A stretch of 64,000 nucleotides of DNA. Origin: Ectobius pallidus. Taxonomy: Eukaryota; Arthropoda; Insecta; Blattodea; Ectobiidae. The position numbers and the translations under genes were made by a program. Shown here piece by piece: positions 46,688 through 56,869 of the stretch; position 1 is the first letter of the stretch, and every line of letters starts with the position of its first letter. Under the pieces are notes generated by a model that was given only the letters and a program-made list of their open reading frames with translations, searched no databases and was not told the origin of the DNA. The DNA is taken from the NCBI GenBank assembly GCA_964059195.1, contig CAXKWD010000007.1:56581620-56645619 (forward strand), written 5' to 3'.

Positions 46688-47867
46688 CTAGCATGTGCCC
46701 GCGGCTTCGCCCGCGATAATTATTTCAAAAATTAAAAATTAAGAGCATAATAGTTAAATCATTATATTTATTAACACCTAAATCACGTGGACTACATACC
46801 ACGATTAGATAGCGTCGCCTGGTAAAAGCGACCTCAGATTCGAGTTCCTTAGCCCAGAATACCCCTGTACAGTGAGTTTCGTCCAAATCGAACAATGTAT
46901 GACCATATTTAGGCCTACATTGATTATCCCTCTTCCGTGTAGGTTGAAAATTTCATATGTCTTCGGACCTTGATATTCTAAACAAATGAATCGTCCAGGA
47001 TGGACTTACAAAATCAAGCGATCGCCCGCGATAATTATTTCAAGAATTAAAAATTAAGAGCATAATAGTTAAATCAATATATTTATTAACACCTAAATCA
47101 CGTGAATTACATACCACGATTAGATAGCGTCGCCCGGTAAAAGCGATCTCAGATTCGAGTTCCTTGGACCAGAAAATCCCTGTATAGTGAGTTTCGTCCA
47201 AATCGAACGATGTTTAACCATATTTAGGTCTATGTTGATTATCCCTCTTCCGTGTAGGTTGAAAATTTCATATGTCTACGGGCCTTGACATTCTAAACAA
47301 TTGAATCGACCAGTGTGGGCTTACAACATTCAAGCGATCGCGATGCTTTTATTTCCACGGTATGACAAAAATAGCCAAAGCGAACTGCAATTGATTTGAC
47401 ATTGAAATGTATTACTGAAATCTGATGCTTCGACAGCGCTAAAATCACGTTTTCTGCCAGTTTTTCACTCACAACTCGCGAACGAAAGCTAAAATTAAAA
47501 ATCCGGCTTCGATGCGCATTCACCCACCTTTCAGCCCATCTATGTTTAAAATTTCAGATCTCTGCGTTCAGTAGATTTCGCTGGGCATCGTGGACAGACA
47601 GACAAACACGTCTTTTTATTATTTAAAGATAGCATGTGCCCGCGGCTTCGCCCGCGATAATTATTTCAAAAATTAAAAATTAAGAGCATAATAGTTAAAT
47701 CATTATATTAACACCTAAATCATGTGGACTACATATCACGATTAGAGAGCGTCACCTGGTAAAAGCGACCTCAGATTCGAGTTCCTTGGCCCAGAAAACC
47801 CCTGTATAGTGAGTTTCGTCCAAATCGAACAACGTTTGACCATATTTAGGCTAATATTGATTATCCC

Positions 47868-47927
<60 letters not shown>

Positions 47928-48331
47928 CCTCTTCGGTGTAGGATGAAAATTTCATATTATGTTTGCGTGCCTTGACATTAAAAACGAATGAATCGACCAG
48001 CGTGAGCTACAACATTCAAGAGATCGCGATGCTTTTATGTCGAAGGTATGACAAAAATAGACAAAGCCTAGTGTAATTGATTTGCATTACTGAAAACTCA
48101 TGCTTCGAAAACTCAATAAACACACGTTTTCTGGCCGTTTTTCACTCATAACTCACGAACGAAAGCGAAAATTAAAATTCCGGCTTCGAGGTGCACATTC
48201 CGACCCTTTAGTCCGCCTATGTATAAAATTTCAGATCTCTGCGTTGAGTAGATTTCGCTGGGCATCGCGGACAGACGGAGGACAGACAGACAGACAGACG
48301 GAGGACAGACACTTCCTTTTATTAATATAGA
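46688..48331 (-). mobile_element. Helitron array, head-to-tail units, minus strand
   Basis: On the minus strand it starts A|TCTATATTAATAAAAGGAAG (48331) and ends CGCGGGCGAAGCCGCGGGCA…CATGCTAG|T (46688). 5' TC, 3' CTAG preceded by a GC hairpin about 10 bp upstream, and insertion between A and T are Helitron hallmarks. Internally the end motif recurs at 47632, where …CACATGCTA runs directly into TCTTTAAATAATAAAAAG, a 3'-end-to-5'-start junction. A partial third unit begins at about 47020. There is no Rep/Helicase coding, so it is non-autonomous. Confidence 0.78.
47869..47928. repeat. (AAT)n microsatellite inside the Helitron unit
   Basis: About 20 AAT units; the homologous position of the opposite array carries (ATT)n at 49233-49299. 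Confidence 0.9.
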
Positions 48332-48550
48332 TTTGCAAACAAGTGAAAAATTACAGTTTATAAACGTGACACAATCTTGATTCTATATTAAACTTAACAT
48401 TTATGCTGGTATGATATGTAAAAAAGCTTTTAAAATGCTTAAACTACATCATTTTAATGCCGAATTTTAAAAAATTTCCATACCCCCCAGACCCCCAGGC
48501 AGACCTTGCCACCCCAGTTAAAAAACTGAAATTACGCACATGTTCAAAAT

Positions 48551-48859
48551 ATATTGTTTTGCTTATCATCTGTTGTATTAATGAGGATACTGGTATTCAT
48601 TGGCAAACATGCAATTTTGACTGTATAACATAGGCCTACTAGTATTCATTGGCAAACGTGCAATTGTCACTGTATAATACAGGTTTTTACTAAAATAAAA
48701 TAAAAACAAATAATATGATACAAAGTAAAAAGATTTTGCTACTGTAAAAGTATTTCAGTTTCTGTTTAACATGTTTAGGTGCCTCTAGTTGTAAAAGATC
48801 CCAATACTCTCTACCTTGTAAATTTGCAGAACACTAATTTAGCCTGTCCTTCAAAAATA
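48551..48859. repeat. Spacer with a 49-bp tandem duplication
   Basis: 'gtattcattggcaaac' occurs at 48592 and 48641, each followed by a similar tgcaattttgactgtataa-type segment. Otherwise unassigned Harbinger-like interior. Confidence 0.6.
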
Positions 48860-49259
48860 TCTATATTAATAAAAGGAAGTGTCTGTCTGTCCGCGATGCC
48901 CAGCGAAATCTACTAAACGCAGAGATCTGAAATTTTATACATAGGCGGACTAAAGGGTCGGAAAATGCACCTCCAAGCCGGAATTTTAATTTTAGTTTTC
49001 GTTCGTGAGTTATGAGTGAAAAACGGGCAGAAAACGTGTATTTATTCCGTTTTCGAAGCATGAGTTTTCAGTAATACAAATCAATTACACTAGGCTTTGG
49101 CTATTTTTGTCAAACCTTCGACATAAAAGCATCACGATCTCTTGAATGTTGTAGCTCACGCTGGTCGATTCATTTGTTTTTAATGTCAAGGCACGCAAAC
49201 ATAATGTGAAATTTTCAACCTACACCGAAGAGGATTATTATTATTATTATTATTATTAC

Positions 49260-49299
<40 letters not shown>

Positions 49300-50457
49300 G
49301 GGATAATCAATATTAGCCTAAATATGGTCAAACGTTGTTCGATTTGGACGAAACTCACTATACAGGGATTTTCTGGGCCAAGGAACTCGAATCTGAGATC
49401 GCTTTTACCAGGCGACGCTATCTAATCGTGACATGTAGTCCACGTGATTTAGGTGTTAATAAATATAATGATTTAACTATTATGCTCTTAATTTTTAATT
49501 CTTGAAATAATCATCGCGGGCGATCGCTTGATTTTGTAAGTCCATCCTGGACGATTCATTTATTTAGAATATCAAGGCCCGAAGACATGAAATTTTCAAC
49601 CTACACGGAAGAGGGATAATCAATATAGGCCTAAATATGGTCAAACATTGTTCGATTTGGACGAAACTGACTGTACAGGGGTATTCTGGGCCAAGGAACT
49701 CGAATCTGAGGTCGCTTTTACCAGGGGACGCTACCTAATCATGGAATGCACTCCACGTGATTTAGGTGTTAATAATTATAATGATTTAACTATGCTCTTA
49801 ATTTTTGAAATAATTATCGCGGGGGAAGCCGCGGGCACATGCGGGCACTTGCTGTTTGTCTGTCTGTCCACGATGCCCATCGAAATCTACTGAACGCAGA
49901 GATCTGAAATTTTAAAGATAGATGGACTGAAAGGTGGGCGAATGCACCTCGAAGCCGAATTTTTAATTTTAGCTTTCGTTCGCGAGTTATGAGTGAAAAA
50001 CTGGCAGAAAACGTGATTCGCGCTGTCGAAGCATCAGATTTCAGTAATACATTTCAATGTCAAATCAATTGCAGTTGTCTTTGGCTATTTTTGTCATACC
50101 GTGGAAATAAAAGCATCGCGATCGCTTGAATGGTGTAAGCCCACGCTGGTCGATTCATTTGTTTAGAATGTTAAGGCCCGTAGACATATTAAATTTTCAA
50201 CCAACACGGAAGAGGGATATTCAATATAGGCCTAAATACTGTATGGTGAAACATTGCTTGATTTGAACGAAACTATACAAGGGTTTTCTGGGCCAAGCAA
50301 CTCGAATCTGAGGTCGCTTTTACCAGGCGACGCTCTCTAATCGTGGTATGTAGTCCACGTGATTTAGGTGTTAATAATTATAATGATTTAACTATTATGC
50401 TCTTAATTTTTAATTTTTGAAATAATTATCGCGGGCGAAGCCGCGGGCACATGCTAG
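48860..50457 (+). mobile_element. Helitron array, plus strand, opposite the 46688 array
   Basis: Starts A|TCTATATTAATAAAAGGAAG at 48860 and ends GCGGGCACATGCTAG|T at 50457 with the CGCGGGCGAAGCCGCG hairpin. An internal end motif (GGGGGAAGCCGCGGGCACATG, about 49825-49845) joins directly to a 5'-like TGTCTGTCTGTCCACGATG, marking another head-to-tail unit. A truncated unit starts near 49513. Units are similar to those of the minus array. No coding capacity. Confidence 0.78.
49233..49299. repeat. (ATT)n microsatellite inside the Helitron unit
   Basis: About 22 ATT units with one ACT; mirrors the AAT tract at 47869-47928. Confidence 0.9.
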
Positions 50458-51059
50458 TATGTTATAAAATTATACTTTAAACCACCTATTTGTGAGTGGT
50501 AACACTGTTTAAAAACATCAATATTTCTCGAAACTATGTCCTTGTGCCTTATGCCCTTATGGAACTAGGCCCTTCATATGTATGTTATGAAATTTGCGTT
50601 TAAGCTGTATTTTTTATTTAAGCTGTTTATCTCAATATCTATTAGATGTATAAAATTGTTTTAAACAAAAAAGGTTCATTTTAATTTTTTCTACAACTTT
50701 ACTGTGGAAGGTTTTTATGTGTCGCATACTGTAGGCCTAATGGAGATAATCTAGAAAAATTGAAAATGGAAATGAGTAAAGTAGCCCCTAAGTAATTTTT
50801 GCGGTAAAACGGATATAGTCATTTTATTAGCCATAGACAAGAGTTTCAAATTTTAAATTTTTATTTAAATCGTTGGCGCCAATTTTTCAAAAGTCAAGGT
50901 TCAACCTTACTGTTCCACGAAGCAACTGGCGCGGGTCTGTTCCACGAAGCAACTGGCGCGGGTGGAGTGACAGTGAATGACCACCTAGTTTTGGATGTCG
51001 TCCTGTGGACAACATCCAAGTGGATGACGATCATTTGGAGCGATAGTGAATGGCCGCCT
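50458..51059. repeat. Right interior of the Harbinger-like element with a 27-bp tandem duplication
   Basis: 'tgttccacgaagcaactggc' plus gcgggt occurs at 50911 and 50938. The segment 50976-51030 carries TGGATG/CATCC subterminal words like those at the left end. Confidence 0.7.
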
Positions 51060-51501
51060 TACTTTAGTTTTAGCGTGATGCCAGGTTAGCGATTCATCAA
51101 AGCTGTCACAGTTGACAGATGGAGACAGTAGTCTGAGTTTGTGGTTTCGTCCAGCCCACTTTCTATTGTATAATACGAATTGTCTGATTGTTCTTAACAT
51201 ATAGTTTTAACATAAGTGAAAATAATGTCATCCTCAGGTGTTCGGTCGTACGTTTCGAATGATATAAGTTTCTAGTCTGTCATTTAATAAATAATCGGTT
51301 TGATTAATTATTTATTAATACTGTAATCGTCCATTAATTAATTATGTCGTGTCATATGTCAAACTATTGTCCTTATGTCAGCTATCTTTTGATGCACTTA
51401 GTCTTCTCGTACTTCTAATCGTGTAGTTTTAATTCTCGTTTAATGTCGTTATAAATCTGCGGGAAGTTTGAATTGTCCCCTATGAACTGTAATCTGTCAC
51501 A

Positions 51502-51745
51502 AGAGAATGACAAAAAGGCGGAGATGTTTGTCACACAGTGGTTCAAATCCCTGGCGGCAGACTTCTACACACAGGTGTTCAAAATTTGGTTCCATGGTAT
51601 TACAAATTTTTCAGTTCCGGTGGCGAATAGGTTAAAAAATAGCTGAATACTTGCTATGTCTGTTGCAATAAATATTTCCTTGAAATTGTGTTTTGTTTCT
51701 GTAAATGGCCCCAGGGAAACTTACTTTATGGACGCGCCTCTTACA
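51502..51745 (+). pseudogene. Mariner transposase C-terminus, continuation
   Basis: Starts AGAGAATGAC, the second TSD copy, then matches the minus-strand mariner copy (TTTGTCACACAGTGGTTCAA, GCGGCAGACTTCTAC). Frameshifts are present. The mariner end GGAAACTTACTTTATGGACG lies at about 51715-51735. Confidence 0.82.
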
Positions 51746-51769
51746 ATAAACGACGAAATGTGGAAACAA

Positions 51770-52020
51770 ATGTATCAGGTATTGACCAATATAATGTGGG
51801 GCCAATTTCTTAGCAAATCTAGCTGAGCATTTACTCAGAGGATAATTCTAATTCATAACCACATCATTTACTTTGAAATGACAGGGAATCCTACCCTTAT
51901 TAAAGTCCACCGCCCTCCTAACGTGAGCCGCCTGCAAATTCTTTCTCGCTGCCTTCCAATTACCCACTTTAACTAATCTATAATAGTTAAGAATAAAGTC
52001 CATGCAGTGTAATGTAACAT
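51770..52020 (-). pseudogene. Gypsy integrase C-terminal fragment
   Basis: On the minus strand: VGNWKAARKNLQAAHVRRAV, FNKGRIPCHFKVNDVVM, NYPLSKCSARFAKKLAPHYI. This is the post-catalytic region of a gypsy integrase (…R-x-F-x-x-G-D-x-V…NFPLS…KF…KL-x-P-x-Y-x-G-P). An in-frame stop replaces a sense codon after VVMN. Same strand as the gag relic at 53534-56217, so probably one element with pol lost or replaced by 52020-53530. Confidence 0.75.
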
Positions 52021-53533
52021 TCAGTATTGCTTATGATTCCAAATTTGTTGTTAATTCAGTATATGACCATTATTTAAGTTTCAGATTAATATTTTTTTTG
52101 CACTCCTTAGCTAGTAAGTGTTACTTACGAAAGTTGTTTACATGGATCGTAAGTTGACATTCCCACACAATCGTGTTGCTAAGGCCGTTGCGATGTGGTT
52201 AAATTACTTACGGTCCTTGCGCTACGTCATAATTCATTACGGTACACTTCATAAAACATGTCTTTATGAACAAGGCCCCCAGGACAAATATTCGGTTCCC
52301 ATAACAACAAACACATGTGAATCACTTTCTGAAATAAACATCTCTCTTCAAGAATGTATAGGCCTACACATAATATTTTCAGGTAATATCACAATTAATA
52401 TAATTAAATTGATATAAGTAACCGTCGTGCAAAAAATAGCATGCAACACACGGGCCGTAAAGGCATTTACGGGCTCGAAAACTTAGAAACCCTCGGCTGC
52501 GCCTCGGGTGTTCAATCTGTTTCCTCGATCCGTAAACGTGCCTTACGGCACTTGTATCGCGATATACTATAATGATTGAAAGTATGGCTAGAGATTTAGT
52601 AGCCTAAATGCCTTCAAACGTCCGATACAGTTATTATAACTCTCATTGAACATTGTAAAAAGAATATAATTTCAATTGAAGTTCAAGTTACCATTAAAAT
52701 TTTGATTAGTTTCATTGCTACTTGGACTCAATGGTCGAAAGGAATTACTGTAGTGCTTTTTGGGATAAATTAAGGTGAACTCCCTGTTAATTCAAAATGC
52801 TTGATTTCGCTTGCTGTATTTAACTCACTGGCCTATTATTGTTGGTCAAAGTTAGGATTCACTTGGGAAAACAAAGCAGGTTTCTATAGTTATAGTGCCT
52901 TGATATATTTTATATTGCCTTAGGTTAGGCTAAGCACCTTTATGTGCAGATTGTTATTCTAGGTATTACATCAATACTTTGGGCTCTTTTTCATTTATGA
53001 ATCTTATTGGTTTTGGACTTATATGGCCAGGCGTAAATTTTACGATATTGTGCTGTGATTTTTTGACTGGTGATAATATTATCTTGATATTTTGAAAGCA
53101 TTTGCGGTGCTAACCCTTGTTGAGGATTTATACTGTTTTACTGTGTTATGGTTGTTTTGGCCAGCAAATATATTATTAAAGGTGGATGAGATTGTGTCCT
53201 CACTTACCTTTCTTCCCAGGCTTAATTCCTGATCCGTAATCCTTTGGGGAACTGGGTTCTTTCCTCGCTTCGAGGATTTCTTAGCGTAGTTTCAGTAAGT
53301 GTCTTTATCCAGTAGCCTACTAGTTAAAAGCATCATTATATTTCAAAATTAAATATAGCTGAAAGCATTTCACACTTCAACTGGCTTCAGGTGATTTGGT
53401 ACACGGACCTCGTCTATGGTACACGGACCTCGCATTTCTTGTGTCGACCCGTTATTGCAACAATCCCGTAATGGACAATCTTCGATTCCTATAGAGTCCA
53501 GCATATTCTTCTAATACAGGCTATATAATCCTC
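52021..53533. other. Unassigned, with a GC-rich palindromic block at 52454-52548
   Basis: Mostly AT-rich. CCGTAAAGGCATTTACGG (52454) and CCGTAAACGTGCCTTACGG (52530) are near-palindromes that can also pair with each other around CCCTCGGCTGCGCCTCGGG (52490-52508). GGTACACGGACCTCG is directly repeated at 53398 and 53418. An open frame at 52118-52417 has no recognisable domain. Confidence 0.5.
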
Positions 53534-54257
53534 CTATCCCTTTCCGTTAAATGGCTTAACGATGCGATAAATTGCATGCTCTGCCCGTACTACACTTTCT
53601 GCTGGGCCTCTCCCTTTTATTAATGTTAATTCCATTCCACTGGAATTGACCAAATGCACAATCGTTTCAAGCCCGTCATTCACACACCTTGCGACATATA
53701 TCCTTTTCGCTTTCAATTCGGCGTCCTCTATCGGCTCAATCAAGCATAGACTCGTCTCGTGGCGCCTGCCGCCGGAAACATTTGGGCAGTTTTTTCTTTC
53801 CCCGCAATTACGAGCTATATGCCCTAATTTAGGGCACCTAATACATTGCACACCTGCTGCGCCCTGCTGGAGCTAGGTTCCTGCTTGATTTTCACGTGCT
53901 GCTTGTCTCGAGAAAAAAGTCCACATGGTGTCCTTGGACCATTATTGTGCGTGCCCTTCTGACCGTTGCTGTTAGGTACAAACTTCAATTTGTTAGCTAT
54001 TACAGGGCAAGAGGGGTTCCTTTGTTTTGCCGCAAAGATCCTCTGTATCGGAATTTCTAGGGGTATGACGGTCTGCCTCCTGAATTGCAATTACTTTACG
54101 TACTGCGTCCTGAAACGTTTCTGGAAATTGAAACCATGTCATACGGCCCACTTCGCCTCTTAATCCACCAAGAAACGTCTCCAACGCTCTCATATCTGCT
54201 TCCTGCTTTAGGATCCTATTTACCGCAGCTTCTTTAGTCAACTCATAGGTCCCTGCA
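53534..54257 (-). pseudogene. Gypsy gag, C-terminal half with zinc knuckle
   Basis: On the minus strand: LTKEAAVNRILKQEADMRAL, FLGGLRGEVGRMTWFQFP (the end of the capsid region), then after frameshifts CIRCPKLGHIARNC, a canonical CX2CX4HX4C knuckle. Downstream protease/RT are missing. Continues from 54656 across the MITE. Confidence 0.8.
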
Positions 54258-54260
54258 TTA

Positions 54261-54655
54261 AGGCTAGTTTACACGATGACACTAGGTTTCGTAACCACTT
54301 TCATGAAAGTGATTTCGTAAAACTAATTACACACATTTTCTTTCCAATGCAACCGCACATTTCATGTTATTTCTGAAGTTCAAGTAGTTAAAATCCCATA
54401 TAAAGGTTTGAAACACGTATGAATACAGACATTTCACAATTTCCTCACTTCCCCACTTCATTTTACGAAATACGAACAAGCTAAATAAGCGTATAATACA
54501 AAATTACTATTATAGTTTCGTGAAAAGTTGGAATCAGCCGAAACTGCGTAGTGTCGTAACTCATTGTCGCCAGTACATCTAGCGCTTGCGCATTCAAGTA
54601 AAAAACAGTTGCGAAACTCAGTTACGAAACCTAATTTCGTCGTGTAAACTAGCCT
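54261..54655. mobile_element. PIF/Harbinger-type MITE, 395 bp
   Basis: Terminal inverted repeats AGGCTAGTTTACACGA at 54261 and the reverse complement AGGCTAGTTTACACGA ending at 54655, followed by TTTCGTAAC on both sides. TSD TTA (54258-54260, 54656-54658). 3-bp TWA duplications are the PIF/Harbinger signature. Excision in silico restores the gag reading frame. Confidence 0.88.
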
Positions 54656-54840
54656 TTAGTCTTACAAATCCGGTCGGCAAAGCTCTCAAAGCCTAAGGGT
54701 TCAAACAAGACGCAGCTTGGTTGATCCCCTTCCTGGTCGCTACGCTGTTGAGCCAGGCGCCGAGCATAAAGTGTGTATGCACAAGACGCAGCCTGGCCTC
54801 TAACCGGCAGTTTGCACATCTGTGTGGGCAGTGGCATGTT
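54656..54840 (-). pseudogene. Gypsy gag, middle fragment
   Basis: GFESFADRICKT joins, after MITE removal, to GTYELTKEAA, matching the Gag pattern E-S-x-x-x-[FY]-[AV]-D-R-I-x-K-x-N-x-x-T-Y-E-L. The sequence upstream of it (54740-54840) departs from Gag. Confidence 0.6.
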
Positions 54841-55228
54841 TTGGATTAGTTTCTAAATTTTCTCCATTTTTATTTTTATTGCTTTGTTATTATCTTCTCA
54901 TTCATAACGTTTTGAAGACACAGAAGACAATGGAAATGAGTTTATGAATTCAAACCCATTACAGGAAGCTTTGTCAAAATTAGTTATGTAAAATATGTCA
55001 CAAAAGTATTTCACTGTTTCACAGACTTACTAAATTGACTGTGTATTTTATAGTAAACTTAATGCTCAACAACTTTTATCCTAAAAGTTTTCGTTGTAAA
55101 CCAAATACTTCAGGTACTTCACCGAAAAAGTGGTATAAAAACTGTTTCGGCAAAAAAAATGATTTTTGGCAGGGAATATATATTTTTTTAAACGGTTTGA
55201 GATGACTAACCAATGTATGGATATAAAC

Positions 55229-55293
<65 letters not shown>

Positions 55294-55859
55294 GTTGTTG
55301 TTGTTGTTGTTTTCTTGAGTTGGTGCGACCATTGTATTCAATCTTCAGAGCACAAGAAGACAATAAAACGAACACACTTAACCCCGCAACACGAATATTA
55401 ACATAATATTAGATTACTATAAATTATACAAAAATACTGAATATAAACCATACAAATCAGTAACTGTAGCCATGGCTGATCTGTATAATCCCTTCATTGA
55501 GTAGTAACAATATTTATTTTAGTGGTCTGAGCTGATTACAAAGGATGTCTCTTATAAACAGTCCTTTGTTTGTGCAGCGATTGCGTAAGTGCACACGTGC
55601 AACGCCTGAATCTAGACTACACGCTAGCGGCTGGTCGCAGGAAAAAAAGAGACCTAGCATTCTACCAACAAACTGCGACAGTTCAGATGGCTGGCAAGAG
55701 GCCATCCAAGCAGCGTCTTGTTCACCCTAGTAAGAAGTCATGAATTCATTCTTCATGCGACCATCCCGGTTCCATCTTGCTCATACCCTTAGTCTTGGAA
55801 CATCCGTAATGTCGCCAGTATTTCCCTATTATATATAACTTTTGTTTTATCCCTATATG
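54841..55859. other. Unassigned insertion between gag fragments, with (ATT)n/(GTT)n at 55230-55310
   Basis: About 1 kb separates the N-terminal and middle gag fragments. It includes a microsatellite of about 20 ATT units passing into GTT, and a GC-richer segment (55520-55740) with no recognised motif. The words 'cagcgtcttgttcaccc' (55708) and 'gctgcgtcttgt' (near 54710) hint at a duplicated edge. Confidence 0.45.
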
Positions 55860-56217
55860 TCTCCATAATCCAGCCTTCAAAACAGAATAGGCACGCGCCT
55901 CTGCACAACCTCGTTTGTCATAGAAAATTCCATTGCTTGTTCAACGAATTTTAACTTAACAACCCTCATCTTATCCACCTTAGACCAATTCGACATACTC
56001 GCAGCCTCTTCAGTCTTGACAAAAGAGTGCGAATATTTTCACTAGAGCCTCCTCCATAGGTAGGTACATTACTCAACAAACTAAAAATCGCCTTAGGGCT
56101 GTTAAATAGCGGGTTTAATGTAAGGCTTTCCACCTGCAAAGCATTTTCTCTCTGCTCTGAGTGGGCGACCCTTGCCACCAAGGCATCTATTGCCTCTTGG
56201 AGATTAACTAGTGCCAT
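55860..56217 (-). pseudogene. Gypsy gag, N-terminal fragment
   Basis: From ATG 56217: LQEAIDALVARVAHSEQREN, then VPTYGGGSSENIRTLLSRLK, and after a shift KVDKMRVVKLKFVEQAMEF. This is the standard Gag N-terminal order of this gypsy type. Upstream 56218-56960 is leader-like: a GC-richer stretch at 56400-56530 has no clear PBS. Confidence 0.75.
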
Positions 56218-56869
56218 GGTTGACTTCTCCCTAGGAAAGAAAAGAAAATATCTGTTACAGTATCACAACAATTTCATACTCTGGTGTAACAGCTGACAGC
56301 TCCTCCTGAATTGGTCGTAATCAAAACACTCGAAATTCTTCGCACTTTACTTGATGTTTCACTGATTTTTCTTAAAAAAAGACAGTTAAAAGTGGAGAAA
56401 TAAAAAGAAAAATGTACCCCCGATCATTTACTGAGTCCTTGACCGTACCATCACTTAGTTCTTCATTGTTGCAGCGCGACATAGACCTAAGTTCGACGAG
56501 GGTTGTAAGCGATCCATCCCTCGGTTATTAGCGGCCTAAATTGCAATTGTAATGTAATTTTCAACGTGAGAGTAATAATTTATTGATATATGTGTTAGTG
56601 CATGGGAGTTTATGACTCCTTATATTGCATTGCATTAGTTTTGATGGTGCTAAAATTAGCTTGCTGAGTCATTCGCAGAGTATTGCTTTATCCTGCCAGA
56701 ATGTTCTAGGGTTGGGTTGAACGCGGGTATCTGCATTCCACTTCGTTCTTGCATTAAGTGTTGTCTTTTACTAAGTATCACATTAATTAGCCCATGACAT
56801 TATACTTTTAGAAGGAGTAAAATACTCTTAGTAGTAAGAGGTAGCGTAGAGAGCGGTGAAAGTTTGGAA

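Larger units (their letters stand above)
46585..48542. mobile_element. hAT-type element with nested Helitron
   Basis: Begins CAGTGGCGTAATTACAG and ends with the reverse complement of CATGTGCGTAATTTCAG (13 of 17 identical), flanked by a perfect 8-bp TSD TTCAAAAT (46577-46584 and 48543-48550). CAGTGGCG is a common hAT terminus. Without the Helitron only about 310 bp remain, so the host element is a hAT MITE. Confidence 0.88.
44598..51060. mobile_element. PIF/Harbinger-like DNA transposon, 6.5 kb, carrying nested elements
   Basis: Perfect terminal inverted repeats of 26-27 bp: AAGGCGGCCATTCACTATCG at 44598 and its reverse complement ending at 51060. TA (possibly TTA) is duplicated at the edges, judged against the uninterrupted LTR copy (…attcttacactttag). 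A MADF-type ORF near the left end supports PIF/Harbinger, whose elements often carry a second, DNA-binding gene. No transposase is recognisable, so that part is lost or masked by the hAT and Helitron insertions (46585-50457). Subterminal CCATCCG/CGTCCAT words are dense at 44620-44850. Confidence 0.72.
27991..51501 (-). mobile_element. BEL/Pao LTR retrotransposon with many later insertions
   Basis: The 23,511-bp block begins TGTGCCCG and ends CTGTCACA, is flanked by AGAG on both sides (27987-27990, 51502-51505), and interrupts a mariner relic. A minus-strand BEL/Pao gag-pol (35055-41576) lies between two direct copies of a roughly 1-kb sequence (31371-32413 and the pieces of 42387-51501), read as LTRs starting TGTGACAG on the minus strand. 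A LINE sits in the left LTR; a MITE, a Harbinger-like element with its own passengers, and a 0.3-kb segment sit in the right LTR; a hAT element sits in pol. The exact inner end of the LTR and the PBS are unresolved. Confidence 0.62.
42353..51501 (-). repeat. LTR-like repeat, right copy (BEL 5' LTR), split by three insertions
   Basis: Pieces 42387-42434, 43778-44009, 44305-44597 and 51060-51501 align in order to 31371-32413. The edge GTGCCCG at 42354-42360 resembles the left terminus of the whole block (TGTGCCCG at 27991). The right terminus CTGTCACA abuts the mariner TSD. Confidence 0.7.

Noticed and set aside
46688..50457. CRISPR-like array of spaced repeats
   Set aside because: Units are hundreds of bases long, eukaryotic in context, and have Helitron termini; there are no uniform short repeats with unique spacers.
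52118..52417. 99-codon open frame as a gene
   Set aside because: No recognisable domain, no splice or codon-bias support, in repeat-rich DNA.
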